A stretch of 64,000 nucleotides of DNA from Paraspadella gotoi. Taxonomy: Eukaryota > Chaetognatha. Position numbers and translations under genes: made by a program. The notes under the pieces were generated by a model. That model worked only from the letters and a program-made list of their open reading frames with translations, was not told the origin of the DNA and searched no databases. The stretch covers positions 22,655,826 to 22,719,825 of the forward strand of contig CM119264.1 in assembly GCA_051294375.1 (NCBI GenBank), in the 5' to 3' direction. This document shows, one piece after another, positions 1 through 12,893 of the stretch; the stretch's first letter is position 1; each line of letters begins with the position of its first letter.

Positions 1-680
1 AAGTAAGCTAGCTGGACTACTGGGAGTTGGAAAATAAATAATGTTAATGATTTTTTTTACAAAATATGAAGTCACTATGTTAGATAATTTAGCCACAATA
101 TTTGATCATTTCATTTCATTCCCATTTGAAATCTGTGTATAAGCTTCAGAATCATGGACTTATCTTACATCATACGTTTTAATAACTTTAAATTATTATT
201 AGGGATCTGGGGTAATCAAGTTATCCAGCTATCCCTCCGGATGCTCAGTATAATTTTTTTTAAATTTTTAATCTACTTCACGTATTGCAAAATATCATAA
301 GAAAAAAGATTAGTCTTAAATCTATCAGATTTTTTTACATGCAGCTTTGTGGTAGAGTACATCATTTTAAAAAATCATTGCTCTTAAACGGATGGCCCAA
401 TTTTATTAAAATTTATGCCAAACTTATCATTTTTTTTGCACAAGACTGTAAAGTGTTGAATTTCATTTGGCTTGACTTTTATGCAGAGAAAGAAAAAAAG
501 AAAGACGGAAGCTTCCATCAGGAGAAGCAACGACAGAGACGAAGACAGCGCTAGCGGCTGGAGGCACAACAAACTTGGATGTCTCAAATACAAAAACATT
601 TCGGGAAACGGGGAAAAAAAATTTGTGTGAAAAAAACGCGATAAGAAGAAATGTTTGGAATTCTTTCTAGATTATATTCT

Positions 681-765
<85 letters not shown>

Positions 766-1013
766 CTCTCTCTCTCACTCTCTGAGTCCCGACTAAAGAA
801 GAAGAACACAATAGAAAAAAAACGGAGAAAAAAAAAATATTTTTTACCAAAAAAAAACAATTTAGGTGAAGAAACAAGGATTAAGATCTCGCGACCATCA
901 ACAAGGGGAAGGGGGAGATGGGACGAAGAGACAGGGTGGCTGGGGTGGGATGGGGTGGTTGTTGAGGGCGGGTAAGGGTGAAGAAAAAAAAGGGGTTTTA
1001 ATGAGGAGACGAA
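1..1013. repeat. Direct ~1 kb duplication, copy 1
   Basis: This block reappears almost unchanged at 3720-4725 in the same orientation. Differences are nearly all one-base length changes in runs of the same base (for example a run of four G against three G near 210, and a three-base C run against two). It contains a (CT)n tract at about 684-773. It stops exactly at a run of N. The pattern looks like two unmerged versions of the same locus (assembly redundancy or two haplotypes), though a true segmental duplication cannot be excluded. Confidence 0.9.
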
Positions 1014-1038
1014 NNNNNNNNNNNNNNNNNNNNNNNNN
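1014..1038. other. Assembly gap (25 N)
   Basis: Run of N directly after the first copy of the duplicated block. The sequence after it begins with an A-rich polypurine stretch (1039-1150). Confidence 0.99.
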
Positions 1039-1281
1039 AAAAAAAAAAAGAACAAGATATAAAAGGAAAAAGAGAGGAAAAGAAAGGAGAGAAAAAAAGA
1101 AAAGAGAAAAAAAAGGTGAAGGCAAAAAGTAATGGAAAAAAAGCAATAAAAGAAGAAACGACTGCATTAAAGCGAATATCGTCAATAGATGACACAAATT
1201 CTTCATTAAAGAAAACACTTGACAAACTTTCTTAATCGTTTCCAAAAACCATCTATAGGTAAAAGTTTCTTTTGAGAATAG

Positions 1282-2336
1282 GCAAGATGCCTACGACAGA
1301 CTACGTCCCGCTCTCTTATCCTCCAAACCGACGTTTTTCTCCTATGCTTCTTCAACCGCCGAGCCCACCTCCTCTACAATAATCAGGATGATGAAGTGTT
1401 ACGATTAATTACCATTTCTTTCTCTTTACGTCTGTACATTGATATTTTGAGTGAATTCTCTCTCTCCATGATAACGAACTAAGCCAGTGCCGTTCATCGT
1501 TGACCTTTTGTTTTGAGTCTTGATCTCTCCGGCCTCAGATCGAAGTGGTATCCCGAGATCCACCATCACGCCCCCGGCGTCCCCATCATCCTCGTCGGAC
1601 GAAGACTGACCTTCGCGAGACGATAGTTGGCCAAAGGAAGCCACGCCGCCTCGGAGAACGTCCGGCTGCCAAGTGAGAAGTGACGAGAACTTTAAATTTC
1701 ACGGTCGCGGAATCGTCTGATTCCCGTTCTTTGGTCTCTAATTGATTCTACTTTATGCCGAAGATATAAATTGTGAATGTGAATGACACCAAAAAAATTA
1801 ATCGAAATAAACAACCCAAAGCTCGCAAATCTAATTCATCCGAGGAGTTCTTTTCTCTCAAAAATCAAAATAGCGCCCGCAACCGGTCCCCAATCCGGGA
1901 CCCCTGAAATTGCAAGTTAAAAAATAGAAAGATGCAGATAAAACACAAATAAAACTCTTTGCTTGTGGATGTCGATCGTCGGTGAAAGGATTGCAATTTT
2001 TTGTTCTTTTTTTTTTTTCTTTTATCTTTCCATCAAAATCTTTATCTTTATTTCTCAATTTTCCTCCCCTCTCCACGCCCAACCCAACCTCTAATTTCCC
2101 AACCTTTCCCCTTCTCTACCTTACACAAGACGATCCTCCCGGCGTTCGACCGTCTCCACGAGGAACGGCGTCCCCTCGCCACAGGAAGATTCGGGCCCGC
2201 GACCTATCCTCGAGTGCAGCGGCCCTCAAGCTGAAGGGCGTCGTCCGGATCTTCCACGAGGCCGTTTATGTCGGGCAGCGAAAGGGGGAGACGCCCGAGG
2301 AGCCCAAACGGCAGAGGACGTGTCGGATCGTTTTGA
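1282..2336 (+). pseudogene. Rho-family small GTPase exons with multiple frameshifts
   Basis: Three separated stretches read as consecutive parts of a Rho/Rac-type GTPase. From 1282, after an AG acceptor, the switch II region reads GQDAYDRLRP followed, after frame changes, by a typical SYPQTDVF-like strand. From 1539 comes KWYPEIHHHAPGVPIILVG, then KTDLRE, the guanine-specificity motif, reachable only by adding one base near 1600. From about 2128 to 2336 comes an ECSAL-like motif and LKGVVRIFHEAV, then a basic tail KRQRTCRIV, where removing one T from a T run would put a stop right after CRIV, a CAAX-type prenylation box. The P-loop and switch I exons are not visible; upstream lie the N gap and the duplicated block. 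At least six one-base length differences are needed to read it through. It is either a decaying pseudogene or an intact gene in poorly resolved sequence. Confidence 0.62.
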
Positions 2337-2399
2337 GGAGAGTCGGCAGCACGACGGGATACTTGGGGGCGGGGTGTCATGTGAACCGGAAATATTCGG

Positions 2400-3719
2400 A
2401 TTCGGCGATTACTCTATTATTGGAGAAGATTTTACTATCCAAAATTGCGAGAAATTTTAAAGCGGTCGAACGATTAGATTCATTTAATTACAGTAGAGTT
2501 TTCACGCCAGAATTTCCTTGATGGATTTTCCCTCGTTTTCACATCTTACAAGATACTACTAATTTTGTTTTATCAACAAATTTCAGTGGTCTTGAAATAA
2601 AAAAACTTAATAAAATAGCTAGTACGGTTATCTTATTTTAATTCTTATTTTTATTTAGTTCCTTCCCCTCTGAATGGAATAAACTACTAAAGCGCAGAGC
2701 ACTGTTCCTTTTGTCGTATTTCTATAAACAGTTAATCTGTGTTTCACAAAAATTACGGAAACAGGGCTTCAGCAAGGAAACACAAATACGAGCAAAAGTT
2801 GCCTATCAATTGAACCTTTATAATATTGGTCAATTGTTGTTTTTGCGATCTTACTCACTATAGAAACTGATATATATGCGTCTTGTTCGATTTAATTTAT
2901 CAAACCAATAAATTCTGAGAGCTATTTATAATAAATATAGCTAAGGTTTTGAATAAAGACAACAATGATTCGGAATTGACTGACATAAAAAAATATCTCC
3001 ATAATGAGACTGGTTATAATGATATAATCTATAACAAATATACGATTTGTTTTTTGATATTATATTCATGATTAGCTCGACTGAGAAATAAAAAACGTCG
3101 GGATTCGATCGCGCTGAATCACCAATAGACTTGATGTCACTCAAATTTATTAAACTTGTGTAAAATCGAGTGTGAATTGTTCGGCGCATCGTCTTCCCAA
3201 AAGTATAAATTATAAAATGAATTGAAAAGATACTCACATGGACAACACATATATCTACACTCTACATTCTACAGTCTTGTGCAAAAAAAAAAAACGTGCC
3301 ACTTTATAACTTTAAATTCCAGACCCTCTTTGAAAACATTTTTAAAAATGATATAAAAAAATATTTTTTTAAAAAAAAGGAATCAATGGTGTCTAAATTT
3401 TTTAGAATTGGTCAGGTGGTTTAGGAGATATGATTTTTTAAAACTTGAGTGTTCAAAAAACCAAACGGTAAAATCGATTTTTATCTATATGGATTTTTTT
3501 TTAACTAAAAAAATTATAAATAAAAAAGGCTGTCATTGTAGTTGGAAAAAGCTTTAGATATTCAGATTGCTCAGACACATACTCCAATATCTATATCTAT
3601 ATATTTTTTTTTCATCAAAATTGGTACATCCAATATCTTATAATAAAAAGGTTTATTCAAATGCAAAAAATTTGTTTTTTTGAAAATTCGATCATGCATT
3701 GATAAACACATAATTAAGA
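2400..3719. other. AT-rich non-coding stretch
   Basis: No convincing coding signal on either strand. Base composition drops to very AT-rich with long T runs (3350-3680). A run of GC-richer sequence ends at about 2410 with the GTPase remnant. Confidence 0.6.
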
Positions 3720-4402
3720 AAGTAAGCTAGCTGGACTACTGGGAGTTGGAAAATAAATAATGTTAATGATTTTTTTTACAAAATATGAAGTCACTATGTT
3801 AGATAATTTAGCCACAATATTTGATCATTTCATTTCATTTCCATTTGAAATCTGTGTATAAGCTTCAGAATCATGGACTTATCTTACATCATACGTTTTA
3901 ATAACTTTAAATTATTATTAGGGATCTGGGTAATCAAGTTATCCAGCTATCCTCCGGATGCTCAGTAAATTTTTTTTTAAATTTTTAATCTACTTCACGT
4001 ATTGCAAAATATCATAGAAAAAAGATTAGTCTTAAATCTATCAGATTTTTTTACATGCAGCTTTGTGGTAGAGTACATCATTTTAAAAAATCATTGCTCT
4101 TAAACGGATGGCCCAATTTTATTAAAATTTATGCCAAACTTATCATTTTTTTGCACAAGACTGTAAAGTGTTGAATTTCATGGCTTGACTTTTATGCAGA
4201 GAAAGAAAAAAGAAGACGGAAGCTTCCATCAGGAGAAGCAACGACAGAGACGAAGACAGCGCTAGCGGCTGGAGGCACAAACAAACTTGGATGTCTCAAA
4301 TACAAAAACATTTCGGGAAACGGGGGAAAAAAATTTGTGTGAAAAAAAACGCGATAAGAAGAAATGTTTGGAATTCTTTCTAGATTATATTCTTTTCTCT
4401 CC

Positions 4403-4491
<89 letters not shown>

Positions 4492-4725
4492 CTCTCCTCC
4501 GAGTCCCGACTAAAGAAGAAGAACACAATAGAAAAAAAACGGAGAAAAAAAAAATATTTTTACCAAAAAAAAACAATTTAGGTGAAGAAACAAAGGATTA
4601 AGATCTCGCGACCAACACAAGGGAAGGGGAGATGGGACGAAGAGACAGGGTGGCTGGGGTGGGATGGGGTGGTTGTTGAGGGCGGGTAAGGGTAAGAAAA
4701 AAAAGGGTTTTAATGAGGAGACGAA
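3720..4725. repeat. Direct ~1 kb duplication, copy 2
   Basis: Second copy of the block at 1-1013, same strand. It contains a longer (CT)n tract (about 4391-4486) than copy 1. Unlike copy 1 it runs on without a gap into the sequence upstream of the LRRC74-like gene, so this is the copy most likely to be correctly placed. Confidence 0.9.
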
Positions 4726-5618
4726 AAGGGAATGAGGGATAAAGATTTGAGGCAAGAAGCATGAAATAGTTATGAGGTTGATAAAATCCAGAAATTGTAA
4801 ATTTAATTATCAAATAAAAATTAAATTAAATTCAACTATAAAATTAGATTAAGATAATGATCTCTTTCGATGAGACATCAAGCATCTCGCCAGAAAAAGG
4901 AAAGTGTCAAATCACTGAGAAATTTAGGGAACCCCAAGGCATCTCGGACTAACCAACGAAAGAACCTTTTTGTTCCTCCACTTTTAGCGTCTGTTTCATT
5001 TTATATAACCAACAAAAGTGGCTCTTTTTTAAGCGAGTTTAAAAAAAAAAAAAAGAACACCACCCAAAGGCAAAGAAAGAAAAAAAGGGTTTCTTCCCTT
5101 GATTTTGAAATCTCGGCGAAAAAAAACAAAGAAGATAAACCAGTAGTCGTCAAATCTCTTTTTCCGTCGACCTTTCTCGTTTTTTTTCTTATCTTTTTTA
5201 TCGATTTTTTTCCCTCAGAGTTTTTGGTTCTTTTAAAAACGAAAAGAAGATACAAAGAGAGAGCGAAGTGATGTGAGTCGATGAAGTGTGAACGCCTTTG
5301 GCGTCTTTTGGGGCGTGAGTTTTTAGTGAGACTTTACAAGATAAATTATTAACTACTTGTCATCGTACTGCCACTGTGTATCTTCGAGATTAAGAAAAAC
5401 GCTGTGATGTGTTTTTCTTAATTCCCAAACAATAAACTATTGTAAAAAAAAGCGATTCCAGATCCCATTTAACGTTTCTCCTTGACCTCTCTAATCTCTA
5501 TAGAGCAACCTTTTCTCTATCGCTAAAATCGATTCGTACTCAAAAGAAAAAAGAACAAGAGCGGAATCAACTAAACGAGTACAAAAAACCAAACAATCTT
5601 GTTGAGAACCGACGAAGA
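4726..5618. other. Upstream region of the LRRC74-like gene
   Basis: About 890 bases with no supported exon; it should contain the promoter and 5' UTR of the gene starting at 5619, but I see no clear TATA or initiator element. There are A runs (5040-5055) and T-rich patches. Confidence 0.5.
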
Positions 5619-8600
5619 ATGTCGCGGGAGGGCGCGCCCGCCGCCGGTGAATTCGCTGCTGGTTCCAGCGCCGCAATCCGCAATCCAGGCTCCGCCCACG
5701 AAGCGCAGGACACCCATGATACCCACGGAGCCCAGGGAACCCACGAAGCTCACGAAGCCCACAGAGCCCACGGAGCCCACGAAGCTCACGAAGCTCACGA
5801 AGCCCACGGAGCCCACGAGGGCCACGAGGGCAATCACACGCACGGGAAAAAGAAAACGAAGTTAAAAGGACACTGGAATTTGGGCCATGAAAACAGCAGC
5901 AGCATGAGACAGGGTAAGGCGCCGCAGGCCGCAGCTGCCTTTTCTGTATCATCTTTGTTTTATTTATAAATAAGAGATTATTTATTTTGATGACTCCGCA
6001 ATTCGGTGAGATTCTTCTGTCTGCTCCCTCTATTACCAGAAGTCAACCCTGACCTCCCCCTCCCAAAAATAAAATATTAGATATAAAGATATGTAAAAAT
6101 ATTTAAAAAACAATATATATATATATAAATTAACTAGTAAAACTTTAAATATTAATATTTTAAGAAATAAAGTAAAACAAGTAATTTTTAAAATTGGCAT
6201 TCTTTTTTATTTTATACTTTAGTAAAGACTTTACATCGCAAAACAATCCACAAGTAACAGAAATAGCCCCGTAAAATAATGTCAACCGTTAATTATTTAT
6301 TTGGTGTGAAGTTAACTATGGAGCTAAGTGTGAGGTTAATTTTTGTTGTGTCCCAGGCGTAGTTCAAGTCCTCGACGAATACGATCCTTACAAGGCGGCG
6401 ATGCTCGAGGATATTACATCGGACAAAAATCTGTCGCAGCACGGGTCAGGTCGAGCCACCAAAGGGTAAGTCCTTTCGGGTCGCACGGGTCAGGTCGAGC
6501 CAAAGGGTAAGTCATAGCTAAAATGGGTCCAAAAAGTAAGAAAATTCCGTCTCGTTCCCTTTTTAATGGTTAAACTTTTAATATATCTCAATACAAAAAT
6601 ATATGATAATTGTAATTGGGCAATGAGCGGTTTCCAACGTTTCCAAAGAATTAACCGGCCAATTACGCTGCTTACACATCTAAGTACTCACTCTAGTCAA
6701 TCCACCAAATCCCCTCGCCCCAGAACTCACCATCGAAAGAGGGCGCCGAAGAAAGTGAGCTTCTCACATTCGACGAGGAATGTGACCGAAGTGAGTCTCT
6801 TAATGAATCACACGTTGATTGGGCCATTGTGCGTGAGTCGTGATTCAGAGACCAATACCAATACCTACGTACTTACAAAACTACATAAATACCTAATTAA
6901 CTTATACGCATAGAGTTTTTTTTACCGTTTTCAGAAATCCCTAGAATCATCGGCGTTGTCGTCAGAAGTCACGGCGCCGTTAACGCCCGCTTCTGTCTTA
7001 GGTTCCGACGAGACGATCCTTAGGTGAGTATATAAGTAAGTAGAAAGAAAGAAAGAAAGATAAAAGAAAGAAAGAANNNNNNNNNNAAAGAAAGAAAGAA
7101 ATAAAGTAAGACAGACAGAAAAAAAGAAAAAGAAAGAAAGAAAAAAGCATCCGATTTTTTTTCTCGTTGTTATTTTGTTCGATTTTTATTTTCCTTCAGC
7201 GTGAAAGGTTCTGCGGACAACGACGACGACGACAACGAAGACAACAATTACGACGACGAAATTGGAAACTTGTCTTACAACGTGATGCCGAAGGAAGTCG
7301 ATGAAGACGGCGAAAATGGATCCGGCGATTTTTCCGACTGGCGCCTCCTCGACAATTCCCACGAAATGACGACCAACTTTAATGAAACTCAGAAAAACTT
7401 CAATGGTGGAGACGTTGTTGTTGTTATTGTTATTGTTGTTGTTGTTGTATTCTTTTATTTAAAGGGGACAGAAAGAGAAGAGAGGAAACTTCCATTTTCT
7501 TGTCATGCTTTGTCTATTAAAATAAATTGACATATATTATAATGTTAGTTATAATGAAAGAAAAGATCGTTGGATCTCCTCCTTCAAATTTAGAGGAGGC
7601 GACGGAGGGCGCCGCCGAAGCCACGGAAACACAACCACAACAGCAAACGGATCAACCGCAGCCGGATCAACCGCAGCCGGATCAACCGCAGCCGGAACAA
7701 CAACAACAACCGGAGGAAAAGAAGGCGGAGGGAGAAGAGGAAGAGGAGGAAGATGAAATTTTGAGAAAATGTAATGAGGACGACGACGACGACGATGATG
7801 ATGACGATGATGACGATTACGATGACCACGATAAAGACGCAAATGATGACAATGATGACGACGACAACGATCTAAAAGAATCGAATTGAATCGTGGTCGT
7901 TTACAGCGTCGTCGGTTCATCGTCTCGGCTGGTCACCGCCGGACGTCGACCCGTTGCTCTTTTATCTCCAAAAGCCGCCAATGATTCATCTCAAGGATTT
8001 CGTGCAGGCCAGAGGTGAGAGGTCAGTGGTGAGAGGCCAGTGGTGAGAGGCCAGTGGTCAGAGAGATCAAGGTTAGAAGGGAAGGGAAGAGGGAAGAGGA
8101 GCGCGTCCGTGGCTCTTTAGAGATACCAGTCTTTAGGAACGAGAATGTAAGAATAGTGGTGACAAAAGGGTCGCCTGGGCCGAAGGAAATCGTTTTACCC
8201 TCCCCCTCCCTCTAGGCACCAAAATCGCGGCTTGGTTCGTCAACGTTGAAGTTCAAGTTAAGCTCAAAGCTAGGGTAAGTTCATGTCATGTCATGTCATG
8301 TCACACTCAACTACGAAAACCTTTACCTCACAGCGTCGATCGATGGAGAAACTTGGCGAAGATCCTTCGACGATAGATCCCGACAAATTTCGTCTCGATT
8401 ATTGGCTGACCATCAATCAGTTCATGGACGCCGTCGCTAGATGTCCTTGCAACGACGCCGCCGTCCTCAAGGAGTTGGGGATACACTGGACGCACGGGTT
8501 GTTCAGGGGTGGAGGTGGATAGATAAATGTTGTAAGAGGGGATAGAAAAAGGGGCGATAGAGAATGTTGAAAGGGGATACTCAGTTGAAATGTAGTTGGT

Positions 8601-8903
8601 TGAATTGACTAACCTAAAATGAAAAGAATGAAGTGAGGGGGAAATATGCGGAGAAACGATGAGGCGGTGAAAAAACCAAAGAGCCGAGGATTCTTCTCTC
8701 CTGTGAGGAGAATTCCGAGGTCAACGCCCTCGTCGGAGGTGGTCGGCTCTATTTAACCTTTCTTTTTTAATTCGTCCGTCGTTTGTTTTCAAAATAATTT
8801 TTTTTCCGAAAGAGCTTTTTACGTTTTTTACGTTACTCAACGAGATGTTTTAACGCGAACCAAAAGTTGGGAAAAATTAAGCTTTACGCGCATCACCGCC
8901 TTT

Positions 8904-8998
<95 letters not shown>

Positions 8999-11900
8999 AC
9001 ACACACAGCTTGGTCGAGGCGATTTGTCGCGAGGCGGCCGCCCGGGCCGACATGAAGTGGGTCCAGTTTTGGAACTTGAACACTCCGAAAGGCTGCATCA
9101 ACTATTTGGGTGATCTATTATTCAATTAGCTTTGAGAAAGCGACGAAGTAATGACTCCTCTCCCTGAAGGTCTCTTCTTCATCGGCGAGTGTGCCTCCTA
9201 CCAGGACATTCCCGCGGAAATGTCGGAGAGCGAACGACGAGCCAATTTACGGAAGCGGGCAAAGGATCGAGTCGAGATTCCGCTCGAAGTTCGTCAGATG
9301 ATCGAGTACAAGAAATGGTGGAACAAACAGGTCGAGCCACGCCCACTTATCTCCCTTCCTCGCCTATATTCTCTTTAAATCGGCATCTATCAATTATTCT
9401 CGCGATTCTCAGGTAGAGAAGGCACGCGACAGAATCGAGCAATTGCGCTACGAGGATTGGCTTCGTCATAAGCCCGACAGCGATTTGGGTAAGGAATCTA
9501 ATTGGAACCTCACTCTCGACTTCCAAGAACCGTCGAGAGTTTGTTACAAACCCTCCAGCGTCTTAAGGCTTGCGACAATTGGCCCTTGGCCGTTTTTTCT
9601 CACGGAGTCTTCGTCCGCTCCAACCAAACTATTGAAACCTACCCATTCAGAGTACGACTGGGACCTGACCCAACCATTCGAGCCTTACGTTCCTCCGGCG
9701 GGAGAAGATTGGAACATGAATCTCTACTACGACGCCTGCGCAGTTTTGGGGGTCATCCCTTGCTCCCCGTTTCTGAGGTTTCTTAGGATCGATGATTAGT
9801 TTATGTATTGTGGACGCATTCGTCACAGTATCACATTTCATTCTTTTTACTTATACGCGTTCATTTCTTTGTTTTTTTTTATTTAAGATGTCAATCATTT
9901 ACTAAGTCGTTCATTCATTCATTTATTCATTCATTAATTCATTAAATAATTCATTCATTCATTCATTCATTCATTAAATCATTCATTTATTCCTCCATGC
10001 CTTCATCTCCGCATTCCTTCAAAAACAATAAGTTTTGCTGTCGACATCAGTTCTAATCAATCCATCAATTTATCACCCACAGACAATTGCACAACACCAC
10101 CTGTTGGATGCCCCATTACACACTCGGTCCCATCGGCGCCAAAGCGATCGCCGTCCCGATCTTCAGCAACGAAGAGATCATACGTCTCAACATTTCCGAC
10201 AACGCGATCGGACCTCTGGGGGCCAAGTATATCGCGCAGGTGGAGATGGGGTGGAAAGGGAGGAGGAAGAGGAGGGAAAGAGTTGTGGAGGAGGAGAGAT
10301 GGAAAGAAGGAATTAAAGAAAAAATGACAGAATTTAATGGATGAAAGAAAACAAGAAAAAAATAATAAATGAAACAAGGAAACAAAAATTAAAAAAACAT
10401 AGAAAGAAAGAGAGAAAGAAAAAAGAAAAAAAAAGAAACAAAGTCAAAGAATTTTTTTTAAAAAGTAACAAAGAAAAAAAAGGATTTAATGTGAAAAAAA
10501 AATGAAGATAATGTAGGAAGGAATGAAAGCATGTTAGATAGTGCCACCAAGCATGATAGATAGTGGAGAAGCGCGCAACCAAGCATGCCAATCACTCTCT
10601 CTCTCTTCAGGCGATGAGAGAGAACCAAACTATCGAAGACCTCGACGTGTCCGACAACCGAATTCAGTCTGAAGGCGCCGTCATCTTTTGCACGGTCCTG
10701 CTAAGAAACTCCTTCCTCGTCAAGATTAATCTCTCGGGTGAAAATATATTTTGTTTGATTGTTTTGTTTTGTTTTTTCTTATTTTTGATTGTTTGGTAAT
10801 TTAATAAAAGTGTTAGTAATTGGAATATATTCTAGTATTTTTTTCTTTTCTTTTCTTTTCTTTTCTTTTCTTTTCTTTTCTTTTCTTTTCTTTTCTTTTC
10901 TTTTCTTTTCTTTTCTTTTCTTTTCTTTTCTTTTCTTTTATCGCCCACTTTCTTCCCTCAGGAAATCAAATCCGCGATCGAGACGCCCCCTACATAGCAA
11001 CCGTTTTAACTAAGAACACGACGCTCACCGATTTGGATTTGAGTCACAACGAACTCGGCGACCGGGCGGGAGCCATTCTGGGCCCGGCGATCAGGCGAGG
11101 CGCCTGTTGACTGAGTTGACTTGATAAAAAAAGTTGACAGTTGTTGAAAAACGATGGTATTTTGTTTCGCTTCGTTTTCAGTCGAAACAAAATTCTGCAC
11201 AACTTGAATCTCGGATGGAATCACTTCAAAGATCCCGGTTCCTTCTTCTTGCTCGGCGGGATCAGGAGAAATTTGTGAGAATTTTCTTCGACGTCGTTTT
11301 TGTAATTGTTGTTTCTCTTATAACTTATGCAATATGCAATATATAATTAAAACCAAGTTCTGGTAAATCAACTTTTTCGCTTCCCCTCTTTACCAATCGT
11401 TCCAACTCTTTTCGCCCCGTACTCTCCACTCCTTCCCCACTTTCTCTTCCCCTCTTTCTATTCCCCTCTTTTTCTTCCCCTCTTTCTCTTCCTCTCTTTT
11501 TCTTCCACTCTTTCTTTCCTCTCTTTTTTTCTCCCCTCTCTCACTTCCCCTCTTTTTCTTCCCTCTTTCTCTTCCCTTCTTTCTCTTCCCTCATTCTCCT
11601 CCCCTCCCCTCATTCTCCTCCCCTTCCCCTCTTTCTCTTCCCCACTTTCCACCGGTCTCTTCCCCTCCTCTTCCTCTCTATCTTCGTCTATCCTCTCTCT
11701 CTCCTCTCTACCCCTTCTTCCCTTGATTTATTCCCTTCCCCACTCCTCCCCTCCTCCCCTTATTCTCCCCTCTCCCCTTCCAGCAAATACCTAGAGACTG
11801 TCAATCTCGCCTTCAACGGTCTGGCCACCGCCGACGCGACGATGATCTACGAGATCATCAAGCGACATCGAACTCTCAAGGAGATCAACATCTCGGGGAA

Positions 11901-12417
11901 TCAGTTCACTCCTGACGACGGGGTCATCTTGGCGGGGGCCTTGAAGGGCAACAACAGGGTGAGACGTGAGAAGAGGCCCTGAGAGAATAACGCGCTCTTT
12001 TATGCTCACGAACATCGATTGTCCAAAAAAGTAATTAGGATTCTCAATATCTGTGTTTCGTATTTCTACGATCGATACTCAATTGATACCGCGTTGATCT
12101 TTCACACGGATGTTTGAAGAGCAGCTTCTTAATACTGGTGTAACGAGTCACAAAGATTTCACAAAGGACCAAACTTGTTCGCCTTTTATTTCGAAAGATT
12201 ATTTTTTATTGTATCCGTTCTCGGCCTTTCTCACTGGAGAATAGACTTCTCGTTCTCTTCTTGTTTCACTCACTTCACGATCACGACTCATCCTCTTCTT
12301 CATTTGAATTCTGACCCCAACTCTTTCGATTAACCGAACCCCATGACCCCCGAACTCGTGCCTCCTCTTCGGAAATGAGAAAAGCCTTCTCGATAAAAAA
12401 AAACATCCAGAGAGAAT

Positions 12418-12463
<46 letters not shown>

Positions 12464-12810
12464 CTTTCTGCGTCTAAACGACGATGTTATGTTTTTCTTC
12501 CTTTTCCTTTTTTAAGCTCATTAATTACTTCAAATTAACTTTTATAGTTTAGGCCCTCGGGGTTGGAAGAGTTGATTCGGTATTTTAAAAACATCGGTTA
12601 AGCTCTGACGCTAGCATTCCGATCGTGACAATGGAGAAAGAGAAAGAGAAAGAGAAAGAAAAAGGAGAAGAGCTTTTACGGTTTTAAAATATTCGAGAAA
12701 TATTACATACATGTTACTTTTTAATTATTTTTACTCGTATTTACGCCATCTGGACAGTTTATCGTCGGTGGCGTTTGGAGGTCGAAAACAGTTCAGCCGG
12801 TGGCCTGAAT

Positions 12811-12893
<83 letters not shown>

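Noticed and set aside
655-1055. Open frames rich in Ser/Leu or Arg/Glu over CT/GA tracts (also near 4400, 8900, 12800, 17200, 17950, 18200, 23100)
   Set aside because: Two-base repeats are open in every frame; no splice context or family match.
7549-7920. - strand His/Arg/Val-rich frame opposite the acidic repeats of exon 6
   Set aside because: Complement of the triplet and 15-base repeats of the coding strand; no independent evidence.
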